Notes: a model not told the origin generated them from the sequence alone. A DNA stretch of 64,000 nucleotides from Ovis canadensis (GCF_042477335.2 NC_091255.1:15912501-15976500), one strand, 5' to 3'. Shown: positions 32,792 to 44,934, counted from the first letter of the stretch. Program-made: numbers and translations.

Positions 32792-33146
32792 GGGCTTTCC
32801 TGGTGGTCCAGTGGATAAGAACCTGCCTGCCAACGCGGGGGACACAGGTTCAGCAAACGGCCCGGGAAGATTTCACACGCTGCGAAGCCACTAAGCCCGT
32901 GTGCCACAGGTTCAGTGGAACCTGTGCCCTAGAGCTCAGAAGCCCCAAGTACTAAGCCTGAGTACCGCAACTCCTGAAGCCCGTGTGCCTAGAGCCTGTG
33001 CTCCGCAACAAGAGAAGCCAGTGCAATGAGAAGCCCGCCCACCGGAACGAAGAGTGGACCCTGATCGTTGCAGCTAGAGAAAGCCTGAGCGTCGCAGCGA
33101 AGACCCAGCACAACCAAAACTAAAAAAGGAAAAAAAAAAAAAAAAA
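32792..33146 (+). mobile_element. CHR-2-type SINE, full length, with target-site duplication
   Basis: Full long-form copy from 'gggctttcctggtggtccag' to a poly(A) tail of about 20. The duplication aaaacaggattaa is perfect (32779-32791 and 33147-33159). Confidence 0.95.
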
Positions 33147-33659
33147 AAAACAGGATTAAAAGTCATGCCCTGCAACGACCCAAGGATGTTAAGAGGACCA
33201 GATGAGAGGTTTGTGTAATAGCACCCTGAAGATTACAAAGAGCGATCCTCTGAACGGGATGTTCACGTGTCCACTTACAGTGGCACAAAATGAGCAACAA
33301 GGAAACAAGACGGCTGCTAACCACAGCTGATCAAGTGTCAGGTTGTACACTCTGTCCTGCTTACTCCACTCATGTGACAGCGGAGAAGTGAAACTCACCA
33401 GGCTTCACCTCTGAAGGGGTTTTGCTGTGTTATCTGGCAAGAATTGGAAAGGGAGCGAGGAGATGGATATGGATGGACAGCGAGGGAACCAGCAAGCAGC
33501 CCCTTGCAGGAACAGAGTTGCAGGGCGCGGGCGGGCTGAGAAGGCTGAGCCGTCGAGCTCAGGGGCACTGAAAGGGCAGAGCCAAAGGAGGAGGGAAGAC
33601 TGGGCTGGCTGGGCAGGGTTCCGGGCTGGAAGATGGGGAGGCAGTAAAGAAGGCGCCGG

Positions 33660-33750
33660 TCCTAGGGAGTCTAGTGGTTAGGACTCCGCGCTCTCACTCC
33701 TGGGACCTGGGTGTGATCCTTGGTTGGGGAACTCAGATCGAGCAAAAAAA
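33660..33750 (+). mobile_element. CHR-family SINE (short form)
   Basis: 'gtctagtggttaggactccg', 'tgatccttggttggggaac', short A-rich tail. Confidence 0.82.
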
Positions 33751-33752
33751 TA

Positions 33753-34175
33753 AGTTTCTGATCCTGGTGACAGTGGTGACCCTTGTGATGTCCCCCGTCA
33801 AGCCCATGGATGTTGACCCCCCTCCCCCCAGGAAAGACCCAAGTCTCAACAAGCCACACTTCTCCAGATTTGTATTCCAGAGGGAATCTTTCTGGGTGGC
33901 AAACGAGGTCTCGTACCTCCCCTATTTGGGATCTCCAGGTGACTCAGTAGGAGTCAGGCCCCCCTACGTGTCCCCCGTGATCCTCTCCACCTAGTCCCCA
34001 CCCACCTCTCACGCCTCGCTCCTCCCAATCTCCAACCCGTAACTAGCTGAGCTGCTGGTTCCTGTAGCGTCAGGTTCTGAAAGGCCCCCCGAGTCCTGCC
34101 TGCATTGCTCACTGCTGTCTCCCTGAAACAGAAGGCCTGGGAGAAGGAACATACCAGAGGCTGGTCCCGAGCCAC
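33753..34175 (-). other. probable 3' untranslated region of the C17orf67-like gene
   Basis: Repeat-free sequence downstream of the stop codon. No AATAAA on this strand was found before the CHR SINE at 33660-33750. 'CTCTG-GTATGT' about 25 bases past the stop could be a weak donor for a further non-coding exon. The true 3' end is unknown. Confidence 0.4.
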
Positions 34176-34292
34176 TTAGATGGGATGGACCAGGTTCCTG
34201 TCACAGTGGGGTTTGCAGTGTGGGTTCAGCCAGTGCTCCAGGAACTGCTCCTCGGCACGGTGTTCCAGGAGGAGCAGATGGTGCATGTATTC
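34176..34292 (-). CDS. C17orf67: C17orf67-like protein, coding exon 3 (C-terminal, with stop)
   Basis: Encodes residues 53-90. The acceptor is clean: a pyrimidine-rich tract then TTTCACAG, directly before the GAA codon, in phase 0 with the end of exon 2. The peptide starts EYMHHLLLLEHRAEEQFLEH, an amphipathic, Glu/Leu/His-rich helix. It then has a short tail with two cysteines spaced C-x3-C (HCKPHCDRN) and ends HPI followed by TAA. The two cysteines could form an internal disulfide or bind a metal with the nearby histidines; that is inference. Family members have the same length and tail. In isolation the exon shows up only as part of a longer chance frame that reads back through the acceptor, so simple ORF calling would give a wrong start. 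Confidence 0.86.
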   Translation of the reverse strand, partial: EYMHHLLLLEHRAEEQFLEHWLNPHCKPHCDRNLVHPI

Positions 34293-34555
34293 CTGTGAAA
34301 CAAACACACATTTCAGAGAGAAGCTTTTATCCATGGTGACGGCCGAGCCGCCCCTGTGCAGGGTACAGCTGTGCTTCTGAGATACAGGAGCAGAGCCAGG
34401 GAGGATAAAGTACCAGCAACCATAAGTGCTGAAAGGGTGTGTATCCATGGGGGCTCATGGGCACTGATGATGGAGAGTTACATACAACAACCACTTTCGA
34501 AAACAATCTGTTGCCTAGAATCCTGAAATGCCACTCTTTTTTATAGCCTAAAGCA

Positions 34556-34900
34556 GTGATTCTCAAATTTCATCAGGCATCAAGAAGCCCCCTAGAGGGC
34601 CTGTTAAAACCTACAGATTGGGACTTCCCTAGTGGTCTGGTGGCTAAGACTGCACGCTCCCAATGCAGGGGTCTCCATCCCTGGTCAGGGAACTAGATCT
34701 CACGTGCTACCACTGAAAAATATCCCACATGCTGCAACGAAAACCGAAATAAATAAATAAAAATAAAATTTTAAAAACCTATAGATTGCTGGGCCCCCAC
34801 CTGCAGAGTTTCTGATTCAATGAGTCTGGGATACAGCTCCAGAATTTCCATTTCTAACAAGTATCCAGTTGTGAATGTCACTGGTCACTTTGAGAAAAAG
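34556..34900 (+). repeat. MER5A hAT DNA transposon remnant split by a CHR SINE
   Basis: 'cagtgattctcaaatttcatc', 'gggcctgttaaaacctacag', then after the SINE 'tgctgggcccccacctgcag', 'agtttctgattcaatgagtc' and 'atttctaacaagtatcc'. Lies in the 5' part of the interval just upstream of exon 3 of the gene (intron 2). Confidence 0.87.
34621..34773 (+). mobile_element. CHR-family SINE with target-site duplication
   Basis: Starts 'ggacttccctagtggtctgg' and ends in ataaataaa units. Flanks aaaacctacagattg (34606-34620) and aaaacctatagattg (34774-34788). Confidence 0.93.
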
Positions 34901-35680
34901 AGAAGATAAGAATGTTTACAGTAGCAATAAATTTGTAGTAGCAAAATACTGGAAACAGGTGGAAACATTTCAAATATCCATTGATAGGAGGATGGATGAA
35001 TAAATTACGGTAGGATCACAAAGCAGAATATTACGCAGCAGTGAAAATGTGATTATAATAACACACAGAAACATAGATGAGTCTTAGAAATAGCATGAGT
35101 GAAAAGAGAAACTCCAAGAAGACAATGTTTATAGTGTGGCATCATTTTAATGAAGCTGAAAACATGCATAACTTAATAATATACTAGTTATGGCACCACA
35201 CATTTGTGATAAAATAATCTTTTTCAAAAGGTAAAGGATAACTATAAGAAAGTTGGAGTTGATATGCTATTGTCAAACAAAATGTTTTAAAGCCAAAAAA
35301 AATGTTACTGGGGATCTAGGGGCATTTGGTGAAAACAGCCTGGCAATTTCTTAAAATGCTGAATATAGCGTTAGTATACAAGCAGGCAATGGGAAAAATG
35401 AAAGGATATATTCACACAGAAGTGTGTACACAGATTTTCACAGCAGCATTATTCATCAAAGTCAAAAAGTAGAAACAACCCAAATGTCCATCAACCGATG
35501 AATGGATAAATAAAATACAAGGTATCCGCAGACAATGGAAATACTATATGGCCATTAAAAGGAATGACGCATGCTGCAATCTGGCTGAACCTCAAAAATA
35601 CTATGCTAAGTTTGGAAAGCCACTCACAAAGGACCGCATGTTTGCGGCTTCATCTCTATGAAATGTGACTGGCTCTGCGT
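34895..35680 (+). mobile_element. old L1 LINE 3' fragments
   Basis: Two L1 3' pieces in the same direction: 'ggatggatgaataaattac' with 'cagaatattacgcagcagtg', and then 'cagcagcattattcatcaaag' with 'aatgtccatcaaccgatg'. They may be one element rearranged or two. No open frame remains. Confidence 0.78.
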
Positions 35681-35689
35681 GTTGGTGTG

Positions 35690-36040
35690 TCCACAACAGA
35701 GGGCAGCTGGTTGTTTGGTACTGCCGGTCTCTGAGCAGCGTCTCCATCGATGGCCCCACGTGGCCGGGAGGCAGAGCGTCATCGTGCTCCAGGATCTCCT
35801 CCTCTGCCCGACGCTCCAGCCCCACCAGCCAGTCAAGCCTCAAGCCTAGCGGGTGCTCCCGGATCCCCCCCACCCCTTGCCCGTCGCCTCCGTGCAGCCG
35901 CAGTCCCCAGCCCTCCTGCACGGTTCCCTCCCCGGCGTCTGGGGAGCTCTCCCTGCCTCGAGCCTTACCTCCTTCCTCTCCACTCAACTCCAGGGGGAGG
36001 GTCGGGGAGAGGGGGGCGGCGCGTGGGGACTGTGCTTTTC
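35690..36040 (-). other. GC-rich unique block between two L1 pieces, with an exon-3-like peptide
   Basis: CpG-containing, repeat-free DNA in intron 2 of the C17orf67-like gene. On the gene's strand it is open over more than 100 codons (within 35987-35601). At 35819-35784 it encodes LERRAEEEILEH, against LEHRAEEQFLEH in exon 3. The upstream AG candidates lack a pyrimidine tract, so I do not call it an exon. Confidence 0.4.
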
Positions 36041-36425
36041 ACTTGTTTTTCCTTTCTCTTTTCTTTTTAATAGACGTGTTTCAGAGAAGTTTTGGTTTCA
36101 CAGCAAAATGAAGCAAAAAATACAGTCATTTCCCATATACCCCACAGCTGCACGACCTCCCCCATTATCAAAACCTTGCCCCGGAGTGGTGCGTCTGCTG
36201 CAAGAGATGAACCTACGTCGACAGCGCGTCATCACCCAGAGTTTATGCTGCGGTCACTCTTGGTGGTGTCCATTCTATGGGTTTAGACACATGCATAATG
36301 ACACGTATCCATCATTAGACTATCGTACAGAATACTTGCATTGCCCTATAATTCTTTCATGTTCTTCCTCTTCATCCCTCCCTCCCCTCTAACCCCTGAG
36401 AACAATCCATCTTTTTACTGTCTCA

Positions 36426-36700
36426 AAGGAAGGCAATGGCACCCCACTCCAGTACAGTTGCCTGGAAAATCCCATGGATGGAGGAGCCTGGTGGGCTGCA
36501 GTCCAGGGGGTCACTAGGAGTCGGACATGACTGAGCGACTTCACTTTCATTTTCCGCTTTCATGCATTGGAGAAGGAAGTGGTAACCCACTCCAGTATTC
36601 TTGCCTGGAACATCCCAGGGACTGGGGAGCCTGGTGGGCTGCCGTCTATGGGGTCGCACAGAGTCGGACACGACTGAAGTGACTTAGCAGCAGCAGCAGG
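36426..36700 (+). mobile_element. BOV-A2 SINE dimer
   Basis: Full dimer from 'aaggcaatggcaccccactcc' to the CAG run at 36690-36700. Confidence 0.95.
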
Positions 36701-36711
36701 TTTACCTTAGA

Positions 36712-37800
36712 AGTAGGAAAACATCTACTTCTGCTTCTTTAACTACACTGAAGCCTTTGACTGTGTGGATCATAAATAACAAACTGTAAAATTCTGAGAG
36801 AGATGGGAATACCAGACCACCTGACCTGCCTCTTAAGAAACCTATATGTAGGTCAGGAAGCAACAGTTAGAACTGGACATGGAACGTCAGACTGGTTCCA
36901 AATAGGAAAAGGAGTACGTCAAGGCTGCATATTGTCACCCTGCTTATTTAACTTCTATGCAGAGTACATCATGAGAAATGCTGGGATGAATAAACACAAG
37001 CTGGAATCCAGATTGCCAGGAGAAATATTAGTAACCTCAGATATGCAGATGACACCACCCTTATGGCAGAAAGTGAAGAGGAACTAAAAAGCCTCTTGAG
37101 GAAAGTGAAAGAGGAGAGTGAAAACGTTGGCTTAAAACTCAACATTCAAAAAACTAAGATCATGGGGTTGGGTCCAATCACTTCATGGCAAATAGATGGG
37201 GAAACAGTAGAAACAGTGGCAAACTTTATTCTATTGGGCTTCAAAATCACTGCAGATGGTGACTGCAGCCATGAAATTAAAAGACATTTGCTCCCTGGAA
37301 GAAATGCTATGACCAACCTAGACAGCATGTTCAAAAGCAGAGAATTACTTTGCAAACAAAGGTCCGTCCAGTCAAAGCTATGGCTTTTCCAGTGGTCATG
37401 TATGGATGTGAGATGTGGACCATAAAGAAAGCTGAGCACCAAAGAACTGATGCTTTTGAACTGTGGTGTTGGAGAAGACTCTTAAAGTCCCTTGGACAGC
37501 AGGGAGATCAAACCAATCAATCCTAAAGGAAATCAATACTGAATACTCATTAAAAGGACTGATGCTGAAGCTGAAGCTCCAATAGTTTGGCCACCTGATG
37601 CGAAGAACTGACTCATTAGAAAAGACCCTGATACTGGGAAAGATTGAAGTCAGAAGGGGAAGGGGACGACAGAGGATGAGATGGTTGGATGGCATCAGTG
37701 ACTCAATGAACATGAGTTTGGGCAAGCTCCAGAAGATGGTGGAGGACAAGGAAGCCTGGTGTGCTGCAGTCCAGAGTCGGACACAACTGAGTGACTGAAC
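36712..37800 (+). mobile_element. BovB (RTE) LINE, 5'-truncated, copy A of a tandem pair
   Basis: RT from the FD-x-VDH region to the element's 3' end. The YADD codons are present at 37042-37053 but out of frame with the preceding 36803-37087 reading frame because of a small deletion after 'gctgggatgaataaacacaag'. The last part (37598-37798) is the usual C-terminal block. Confidence 0.93.
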
Positions 37801-38325
37801 AACAGCAACAACCATTTTAATGACAGAAAACAAAGAGGAACTCCAGAGCCTTTTGATGAAGGTGAAAGAGGAAGTGAAAAAGTTGGCCTAAAACTCAACA
37901 TTCAAAAAAGTAAGATCATGGTATCCAGTCCCATCATTTTATGGCAAATAGATGGGTCAAAAATGGAAACAGTGACAGAGTTTACTTTGCTTGAGAGTCC
38001 CTTGGACTGCAAGGAGATCAAACTAGTCAATCTGAAATGAAATCAACCCTGGATATTCATTCATTGGAAGAACTGATGCTGAAGCTGAAGCTCCAATATT
38101 TTGGCCACCTGATGGGAAGAGCTGACTCATTAGAGAAGACACTGTTGCTGGGAAAGAGTGACGGCAGAAGGAGAAGGGGATGACAGAGGATGTCATCACC
38201 AACTCAATGTACGTGAGTTTGAGCAAATTCTGGGAGACAGTGAAGGACAGGGAAGCCTGGTGTGCTACTGTTCATGGGGTCCCAAAGAGTCGAACACAAG
38301 TTGGCAACTAAATAGCAACAATGTT
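37801..38325 (+). mobile_element. BovB (RTE) LINE fragment, copy B of a tandem pair
   Basis: Starts again inside the RT ('acagaaaacaaagaggaac', 'ctcaacattcaaaaaagtaag') and runs to 'gagtcgaacacaagttggc'. About 200 bases in the middle, from 'agtttactttgct' to 'tgagagtcccttgg', are deleted relative to copy A. Confidence 0.92.
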
Positions 38326-39099
38326 TATCTTTTCCAGAATATCTTATCATTGGAGTCATACTGTGTGTAACCCTATCAGATGAGCATTTTTTACTTAGAA
38401 ATATGCATTTTAGTTTCCTCCATAGTTTTTCATGGTTTAATAGCCCATTTCTTTTTAGAGCTCAATAATATTTCATTTTCTAGATATATCACAATTTATC
38501 CATTTACCTACTGAAGGGCATCTTGGTTGCTTCCGAGTGTTGACAATTATGAATAAAGCTGAGATAAATATCTATGTGCGTGTTTTTGTATTGAACATAA
38601 GTTTTCAACTCATTTGAGTAAATACCAAGAAGCACGATTCCTGGGTCATATGTTATGAGGATGCTTAGTTGTGAAGGAAAGACCTGGACTGCCTTTGAAA
38701 GTGGCTGTGCCGCTCTGGATTCCCACCAGCAGTGGATGAGAGCCCCTGTTGTCCTCCAGCCTTGCCAGCATTTGATCATGTCAGTGTTCTGGGTTTCGGC
38801 CATTCCAGCAGGCAGTCAGTGGTGTCTCATTATTTAATTTGCATTTTCTTGACGACATAGGAGACAAGCATCTTTTCAGATGCTTGTTTTTCAATCCATG
38901 TTCTTTGGTGACGTATCTGTTCAGGTCTTTTGCCAAGGTAGGTTTTTAAAATATGAATAATGAAAATGGCTTTATTGTTTTCATCCCAGGTGACACATAT
39001 TACTGTTTTGAAATTATGTAAAAATTAAAAGTTACAAAGAAGACAGTGAAAAATCCCTGCTGTTGGTTTGGTTTGGTTTTGTCTATCTCTTCATTCTGC

Positions 39100-39960
39100 C
39101 GCAAAGTGACTTTTTAAAAATTTTATATGCAATTGCTTCCTCTCTTAAAATACTTGAATGGCTTCCACTGGGCTAAAGAAAATTCCTTAAAGTGGTTTGC
39201 AAGGTTGCTGGTGATCCTGCCTCACCCACTTCCTGATCCTCTTCCATCACCATCACCCGACACGAGCTTTGTGCTCCATCTTTCCCTGGATGGGCTATGC
39301 TTGCTCTGCTCTCTGATTTTAGGCTAGTCTCTCTGCCCAGAACACCCCTGTGCCTTCTCTTTTTCCTCAGTTGAGTTCAGTTGCTCAGTCTTGTCCCACT
39401 CTCTGTGACCCCATGGACTGCAGCACGACAGGCCTCCCTGTCCGTCACCAACTCCCAGAGTTTATTCAGACTCATGTCCATCACGTCAGTGATGCCATCC
39501 AACCATCTCATCCTCTGCTGTCCCCTTCTCCTCCTGCCTTCAATCTTTCCCGCCATCAGGGTCTTTTCCAATGAGTCAGTTCTTCACATCAGGTGGCCAA
39601 AGTGGAGTTTCAGCTTCAGCGTCAGTCCTTCCAATGAATATTCAGGACTGATTTCCTTTAGGATGGATTGGTCGGATCTCCTTGCAGTCCAAGGGACTCT
39701 CAAGAGTCTTCTCCAACACCACAGTTCAAAAGCTTCAATTTTTCGGCGCTCAGCTTTCTTTAGAGTCCAGCTCTCTCTCTCACCCCGATCTGACTTTTCA
39801 GCCCTCAGCTTAGATGTTACTTCCTCCAGGCAGCTTCTCAGATTCTCTGTGGCACCGCAGCTCTCTGGACTCCCTCCAGCACAGCTCTGGTCACTCAGCT
39901 TAGCAGTGACCTCTCCCTGAGAGCAGGGATTTAATTGGGCCTCATCGGACTTTTTAGTGA
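39100..39960 (-). repeat. L2 LINE 3' end split by a BovB fragment
   Basis: Antisense L2: 'gaatggcttccactgggctaa', 'ctctctgcccagaacacccc', resuming at 39776 with 'cttagatgttacttcctcc' and 'gagcagggatttaattggg'. Confidence 0.72.
39366..39775 (-). mobile_element. BovB 3'-end fragment
   Basis: Antisense BovB 3' end, about 410 bases, from 'ttcagttgctcagtcttg' to 'cgctcagctttctttagag'. Confidence 0.93.
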
Positions 39961-40944
39961 AGGTGCTGTGTATGTTGGCTCATGTGCTGGCACACAGACT
40001 TGATGTTTCCTTTCGAAAGAGAGAGAACTGACTTTCAATTTGATGGATATATGTTGTCGACATTGCCCTGAAATAAGGCTTGGTGCTGAAATTATGGGGT
40101 CGGGATCACTGCAAAGTATGCATCGAACAGTCCCTATGAGCACATGCAGATAACCCAAAGCTTCAGGCCATTAATCAGAGAAGTGGCATTTTGCCTTATA
40201 CACATAGGTGGTAATATCTGTAGAAGATAATTTTGGCAGGTACAGATCTAAAAATCCTAAATCATGAAAACCCTCCAATGGCATTGACAAAGCTTTAACA
40301 GGCAGTCCAGTTTAGAACTCTTGAGTTTTTAAGTTTCAAGAAAATCCTCTAGGAAGTCTACATCCTAGATATTTTAGGTTTTTTTTTAAATTTCATGACT
40401 GTGCAAAAGAATGAATTATGAGGTGTCCAATATTCCTGAAATATTTTTTCTTTCCCCCAGGACTCGGGCAGTTTGAAACTGTTTTGATTACGTTATTGCT
40501 TTCATTTAACTCATCAAGATGCACCCTGTGTCCTGGGTGAGGAATCTCTGGGACAGCCGGGGAGGGGTTGGTTTCTGGGAGGGCTCCTTGTGGGACCTAA
40601 CAAGGACTCCCCAGCAGCTTGCTGGACACGTTTGTGAGTTTGGGGCTCAGCCCTGCCCTGTCTTGCCCTGTCTTGCCCTGTCTGTGGAGTCTTTGGCCAG
40701 AAGAATAGTCACTGGGAGGAACAGGAAGGCAGCGTGGAGTCTTGTAAATAAGGGACAAGGACTTTTCAGCACATTGCTTTACTTATTCAGCTGTTCCATG
40801 TAATAACTCCCTGAAGGAAACCCGCATTGCTGTCTTCTCGCCTGTCTGTTTGCCAGGCACGTGGTGGAAGAGCTAAGAGGGTCAGGTCTGGGTCTGGATC
40901 CGGGGGCTAGTTCCACTCAAGACCTTACCACAACTGCTGCTTTC
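39961..40944. other. unique DNA, no gene seen
   Basis: Contains a three-fold repeat of tgccctgtct at about 40655-40685. No family was recognised. Confidence 0.45.
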
Positions 40945-41146
40945 CATATCAGTCACTAAGTCATGTCCAACTCTTCTGCAAACCCATGGACTGTGGCCCA
41001 CCAGGTTCTTCTGTCCATGGGATTTCCCAGGCAAGAATACTAGAGTGAGTTGCCATCTTCCTCTCCAGAGGATCTTCCCAACCCAGGAATCAAGCCTGCA
41101 TCTCCTGTATTAGCAGGCAGACCCTTCACCATTCAGCCACCACGTG
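40945..41146 (-). mobile_element. Bov-tA SINE
   Basis: Antisense, from 'catatcagtcactaagtcatg' to 'cattcagccaccacgtgtcc'. Confidence 0.92.
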
Positions 41147-41292
41147 TCCAGCCTCAATTTGTCCGTCGGCAATATGGGGTTGCGCTAGCGCTCACTTCAC
41201 TGCGTTTCCAGGATTGAACAAAATGATACAAATGAAGCTCTGTGCCAAATTCGTAATCATCTGCATTTTCCTTTCTAAACCCATTCTCAAGA

Positions 41293-41408
41293 CTTCCCTG
41301 GCTGTCCAGGGGTTAAGGCGCTGGATTCCGATGCAGGGGGTGCAGTTTCCATCCATGATCAGAGAACTAAGATCTCTCATGCTTCGCGGTGCAACCATAT
41401 ATAAATAA
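41293..41408 (+). mobile_element. CHR-family SINE (short form)
   Basis: 'gacttccctggctgtccagg', 'atccatgatcagagaactaag', tail ataaataaa. Confidence 0.87.
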
Positions 41409-42012
41409 ATGAACCCATTCTCTCCCTTCCGTCACCTGGCCCTTGGCACTAAGAGGCTGACCTAGATGAACTGCAACACAGACGCTTCTGTCCTGCAGCT
41501 CCCAGTTGGGTTTGGAGGAGGAGGTGCCAGCAGAGACCTGGAGGCAGGAGGCGAGAGGTGGGGTCCATACAGACTCCCCCGGTACCTCCCCAAGCACTCC
41601 CGGCAGGTGGTCTGCATCGCTCCCCTGACGACCCAGCTTCTAGAGGTCTGCCCCTCCAGGTCTGCGGAACCGCACTCTTCCCTTCCACCCTCCTGCCTCA
41701 AGAGCCTCAGCCCTGCAGCCTTTATCATTTCTTGTCAGTTCCCCTTCATCCTGCGACACCTTTGTAAATAGTCCTTGACTAAGCCCTCCTCAGTTAATTT
41801 TGGTTGCTATTTGATATGGAAGACCTGAGCATGCCCTGAAGTTGTGGATAGAGCATCTCTCCCAGGAACTGGTCCACAGGAAACGTTCAATAAACGTTTG
41901 TTGAATAAAAGACTAAAGCTGTGGTCCTCAAAGCATGGTCTGTGCTCCCCTCACAGGTCCATGATGTCAAAACTACTTTTTGAATAATATTGAGACATTT
42001 GCTTTCTCACTG

Positions 42013-42241
42013 TGCACGTGCGTGTGTGCTCAATCACTCCGTCACGTCCAACTCTTTGTGACCCCAGGGACTGTAGCCTGCCAGGCCCCTCTGTCCATGG
42101 AATTTTCCAAGTAAGAATACTGAAGTGGGTTGCCCTTTCCTACTCCAGGGGATCTTTCCGACCCAAGGATCAAACCCACTTCTCCCTCATCTCCTGCAAT
42201 GGCAGGCGGATTCTTTACCCCTGAGCCACTTGGGAAGCCCC
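42013..42241 (-). mobile_element. Bov-tA SINE
   Basis: Antisense, full length, from 'cacgtgcgtgtgtgctcaatc' to 'gagccacttgggaagcccc'. Confidence 0.93.
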
Positions 42242-44934
42242 CTCACTGTGGGTGAAACTGACGCCTCTGCAGGAGCAAAGGCACCCAGCTATCCTAGCGG
42301 TCACAGTGTCCATCACACACTCACAGCTAAAATAAATAATAAAAACAAGGCATGCTTAACAGGCCAGTTTCACTGAAACACTCCCTGGTAAAGCTGTAGA
42401 AAGTGGCCGAGAGGAAGCACACAAGCAGCACCTCCGCTGCCCAACAAAGTGCGACGATTTTGTCAAGAAACAGCACCTGGGGGAATGGAGGTGTCAAGGG
42501 TTACACTAGGTGTTTCACGAGCCTGTTTGGCAGGCATCTTTCCAAAAACGAATGCACTGAGCTTGTCACTTCCAGGAAAGCAACTGACAGCGCTTGTTAC
42601 TAAATGATGAAATTTGAGCTTTCAAGGGGAAATTAGAACTTTGGGAAACTTACATCTGCAACGGTGGGTCTGCACCTCTTATAACTATATGCTTATTGGC
42701 ATCCTTACTCATTTAATCCTTGTCCCTTTCAGCCAAACACCTATCTGGCTTTTTGATGAGTGACGAAGACATACCTAGTATATGACTTACTTCCTGACAC
42801 GTAGTAGGACCTCAGTAAAACACACAGAAGAAATGTACAAACAAGTGAATGAGTAAGTGAAATGACTGTTCTTTCTCCATAATCTCACTAACTCCTCCTT
42901 GGGAGGTTCCTGGGTATCTGTGTCAATCTGCCCATTATAATGGCCCAGGCCAAATGTACATAAAAAGCATCCAAGAATGAAATATATATATATATTTCAC
43001 ACTCCTAAACAGAGGCTGAAATCATTGTTGAAGAAAAACAATACAGACACACACATAGAGAGAGAAAGAAACAAGCTCTGGTTTCCATGACATTTCACTA
43101 TTTATTTAAAATGTTAGGGAAATGAATACGCCACAAAGGCCTAAAAGCAATCATTAGTCAAAGATGAAAAGCCAAACTGAAAATCTGCTGAAAACCACAA
43201 ATTCAACAATTGTGCTGGCTAGGTTAGAAATGGCCCAGCATTAATGATAATCTCAAATGTTCCTGGATCAAGAAAGAAGGGGTAGATGGAAAATAAGTTT
43301 TCATTTTTTTTTTAATTTCTTTCTTCACAGGGAAGAAAAGCAAACAAAAACCAATATCTGTTTTCCGTGTCCAATGCCAACTGTAATGGTTTAAGTAAAT
43401 AATTTCTCAGTAATTAGAGCAGAAATTGGAAGAGAAATTTATAACGGCACAGAAGAGGTGTGATAATGAAATTAAAAACCCACTGGAACCTGAGCTTAGC
43501 TGAGAATCATAAACTAGACAGTTAATCTATCAAGGTGGGATCTTTTTCCAAGAAGGCAAACTTCTTCCCATGACATTTGCATGGAATTAAAGACCCACTG
43601 ACATTTGGATGAAGTATTTTGCTCCTTAGTGAAAGCAAGGTAATCATACAGGCAGTAGGGTGGCTCAGAGCTTAACTGCTCAGGGCCACCAGAAGGCTCA
43701 GTGCTAAAAGAAGGCAAGTCATTTATGTGCACAATTTGCCTCTCCGCCACTCTGAACTGGTTTTTGAGATCACAGGGCACGAAAGCGTAATGGAGTCACT
43801 ACATACATTTGTCAAGGCGCCAAATATGAGAGCATATTTTACAAAGACTATTTACAATAAAGCTAATATGATTTATACTTGCCCAACAAGAACATTCCTT
43901 CAAGGGACACAGGCCAAAATGGAAAGCATATTCCCAGGGCACACAAATGCTTACGAATACAATCAAAAAGGACATAATTTTAGCTCAGATGTCATCTTTT
44001 TAGAGAATTTCCATGGTTCACCCCAGCAGTTGGCAATAATTTCTTTCCTAAAATTTGGAATGACTAAGAGAAATTTAATGAATTAAAGGAAGGCCAAGGG
44101 GAAGACGTCTTTGAAATAACCTCCAGGTTCTATGGTAGAGTTATGTCCTACAACACTTCTCCCCTGGAGAGAAGCAGAGAGAGGAAAGGAAATAAGTATC
44201 ATGAGCATTTAGTAAATGTCAAACTCTGCTTGGTGCTGGGGGCCCAGAAGTGAAACAAATAGTCCATCTGCTCAAGCAGTTTAGAGCAGTCTAGTAAGAG
44301 AGAGAGGTTGGTTGTTTTTTGTTTTTCTAAGTCAGAAATAGCAAGTTTATGCTGTGAGTGCTAAGCCAGAGGGATGCTGTAATTCATGGTGGGAAGATGG
44401 GGACATCAGGAAATCCTCTTTAAAAAGGCGTCATTTCAGGTGAATCTCTGCAAATAAGTAGAGTTAACCAGGTAGGCAGGGGCAGAAGAAAAAAGCACAA
44501 AGGCGGGTCCTGTCAGAGAAGAGCTTCAAACACATCATCATTCCAGATAACATCTCCTCCTGCGTTTCCAGCGCCATTGAGTAGCACCCACGTGTCCACA
44601 CAGACGCCCGCAAGTCAGTTTTGATCCCTCATCCTCCCTGACTGCATCCACTCCTCCCACCCCAGACACGGCCAACTGATCTACAAATTAAGATACCATA
44701 ATCATGCTCCCCTCATGTCTTTACCATAAAACGTCCACTGGAACACTCTTGCAGGACAAGAGCATGAATTATCTTTTTAAACTTGTAGAAAGCAATGCGG
44801 AAATAAAAGCTTTAAAAATATTCATATACTTGGACCCAGTAATTTATTTTCTGGCAATATGTCCTTAGCAACTAATTCAAAATGTTAAAAATACTATAAG
44901 AACAAACTTGTAGACTGTTGTTTATAATAGAAAA
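42242..44934. other. 2.7 kb nearly free of recognisable repeats (gene intron 2)
   Basis: An (AT)n run at 42979-42997 and an old repeat tail near 42775 are all I can name. 43080-44090 is AT-rich unique text. This is the longest stretch in the window without a ruminant SINE or LINE in its core. No coding exon was recognised on either strand. Confidence 0.55.

Larger units (their letters stand above)
36052..38945 (-). mobile_element. old L1 LINE 3' region, split by BOV-A2 and BovB
   Basis: Antisense L1 at 36052-36423 ('gagaagttttggtttcacagc', 'tgtccattctatgggtttag') and again at 38326-38945 ('ttttccagaatatcttatc', 'gcatcttggttgcttccgag', 'tctgttcaggtcttttgcc'). The text is continuous across the gap, so the 1.9 kb between is inserted material. 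Confidence 0.9.
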
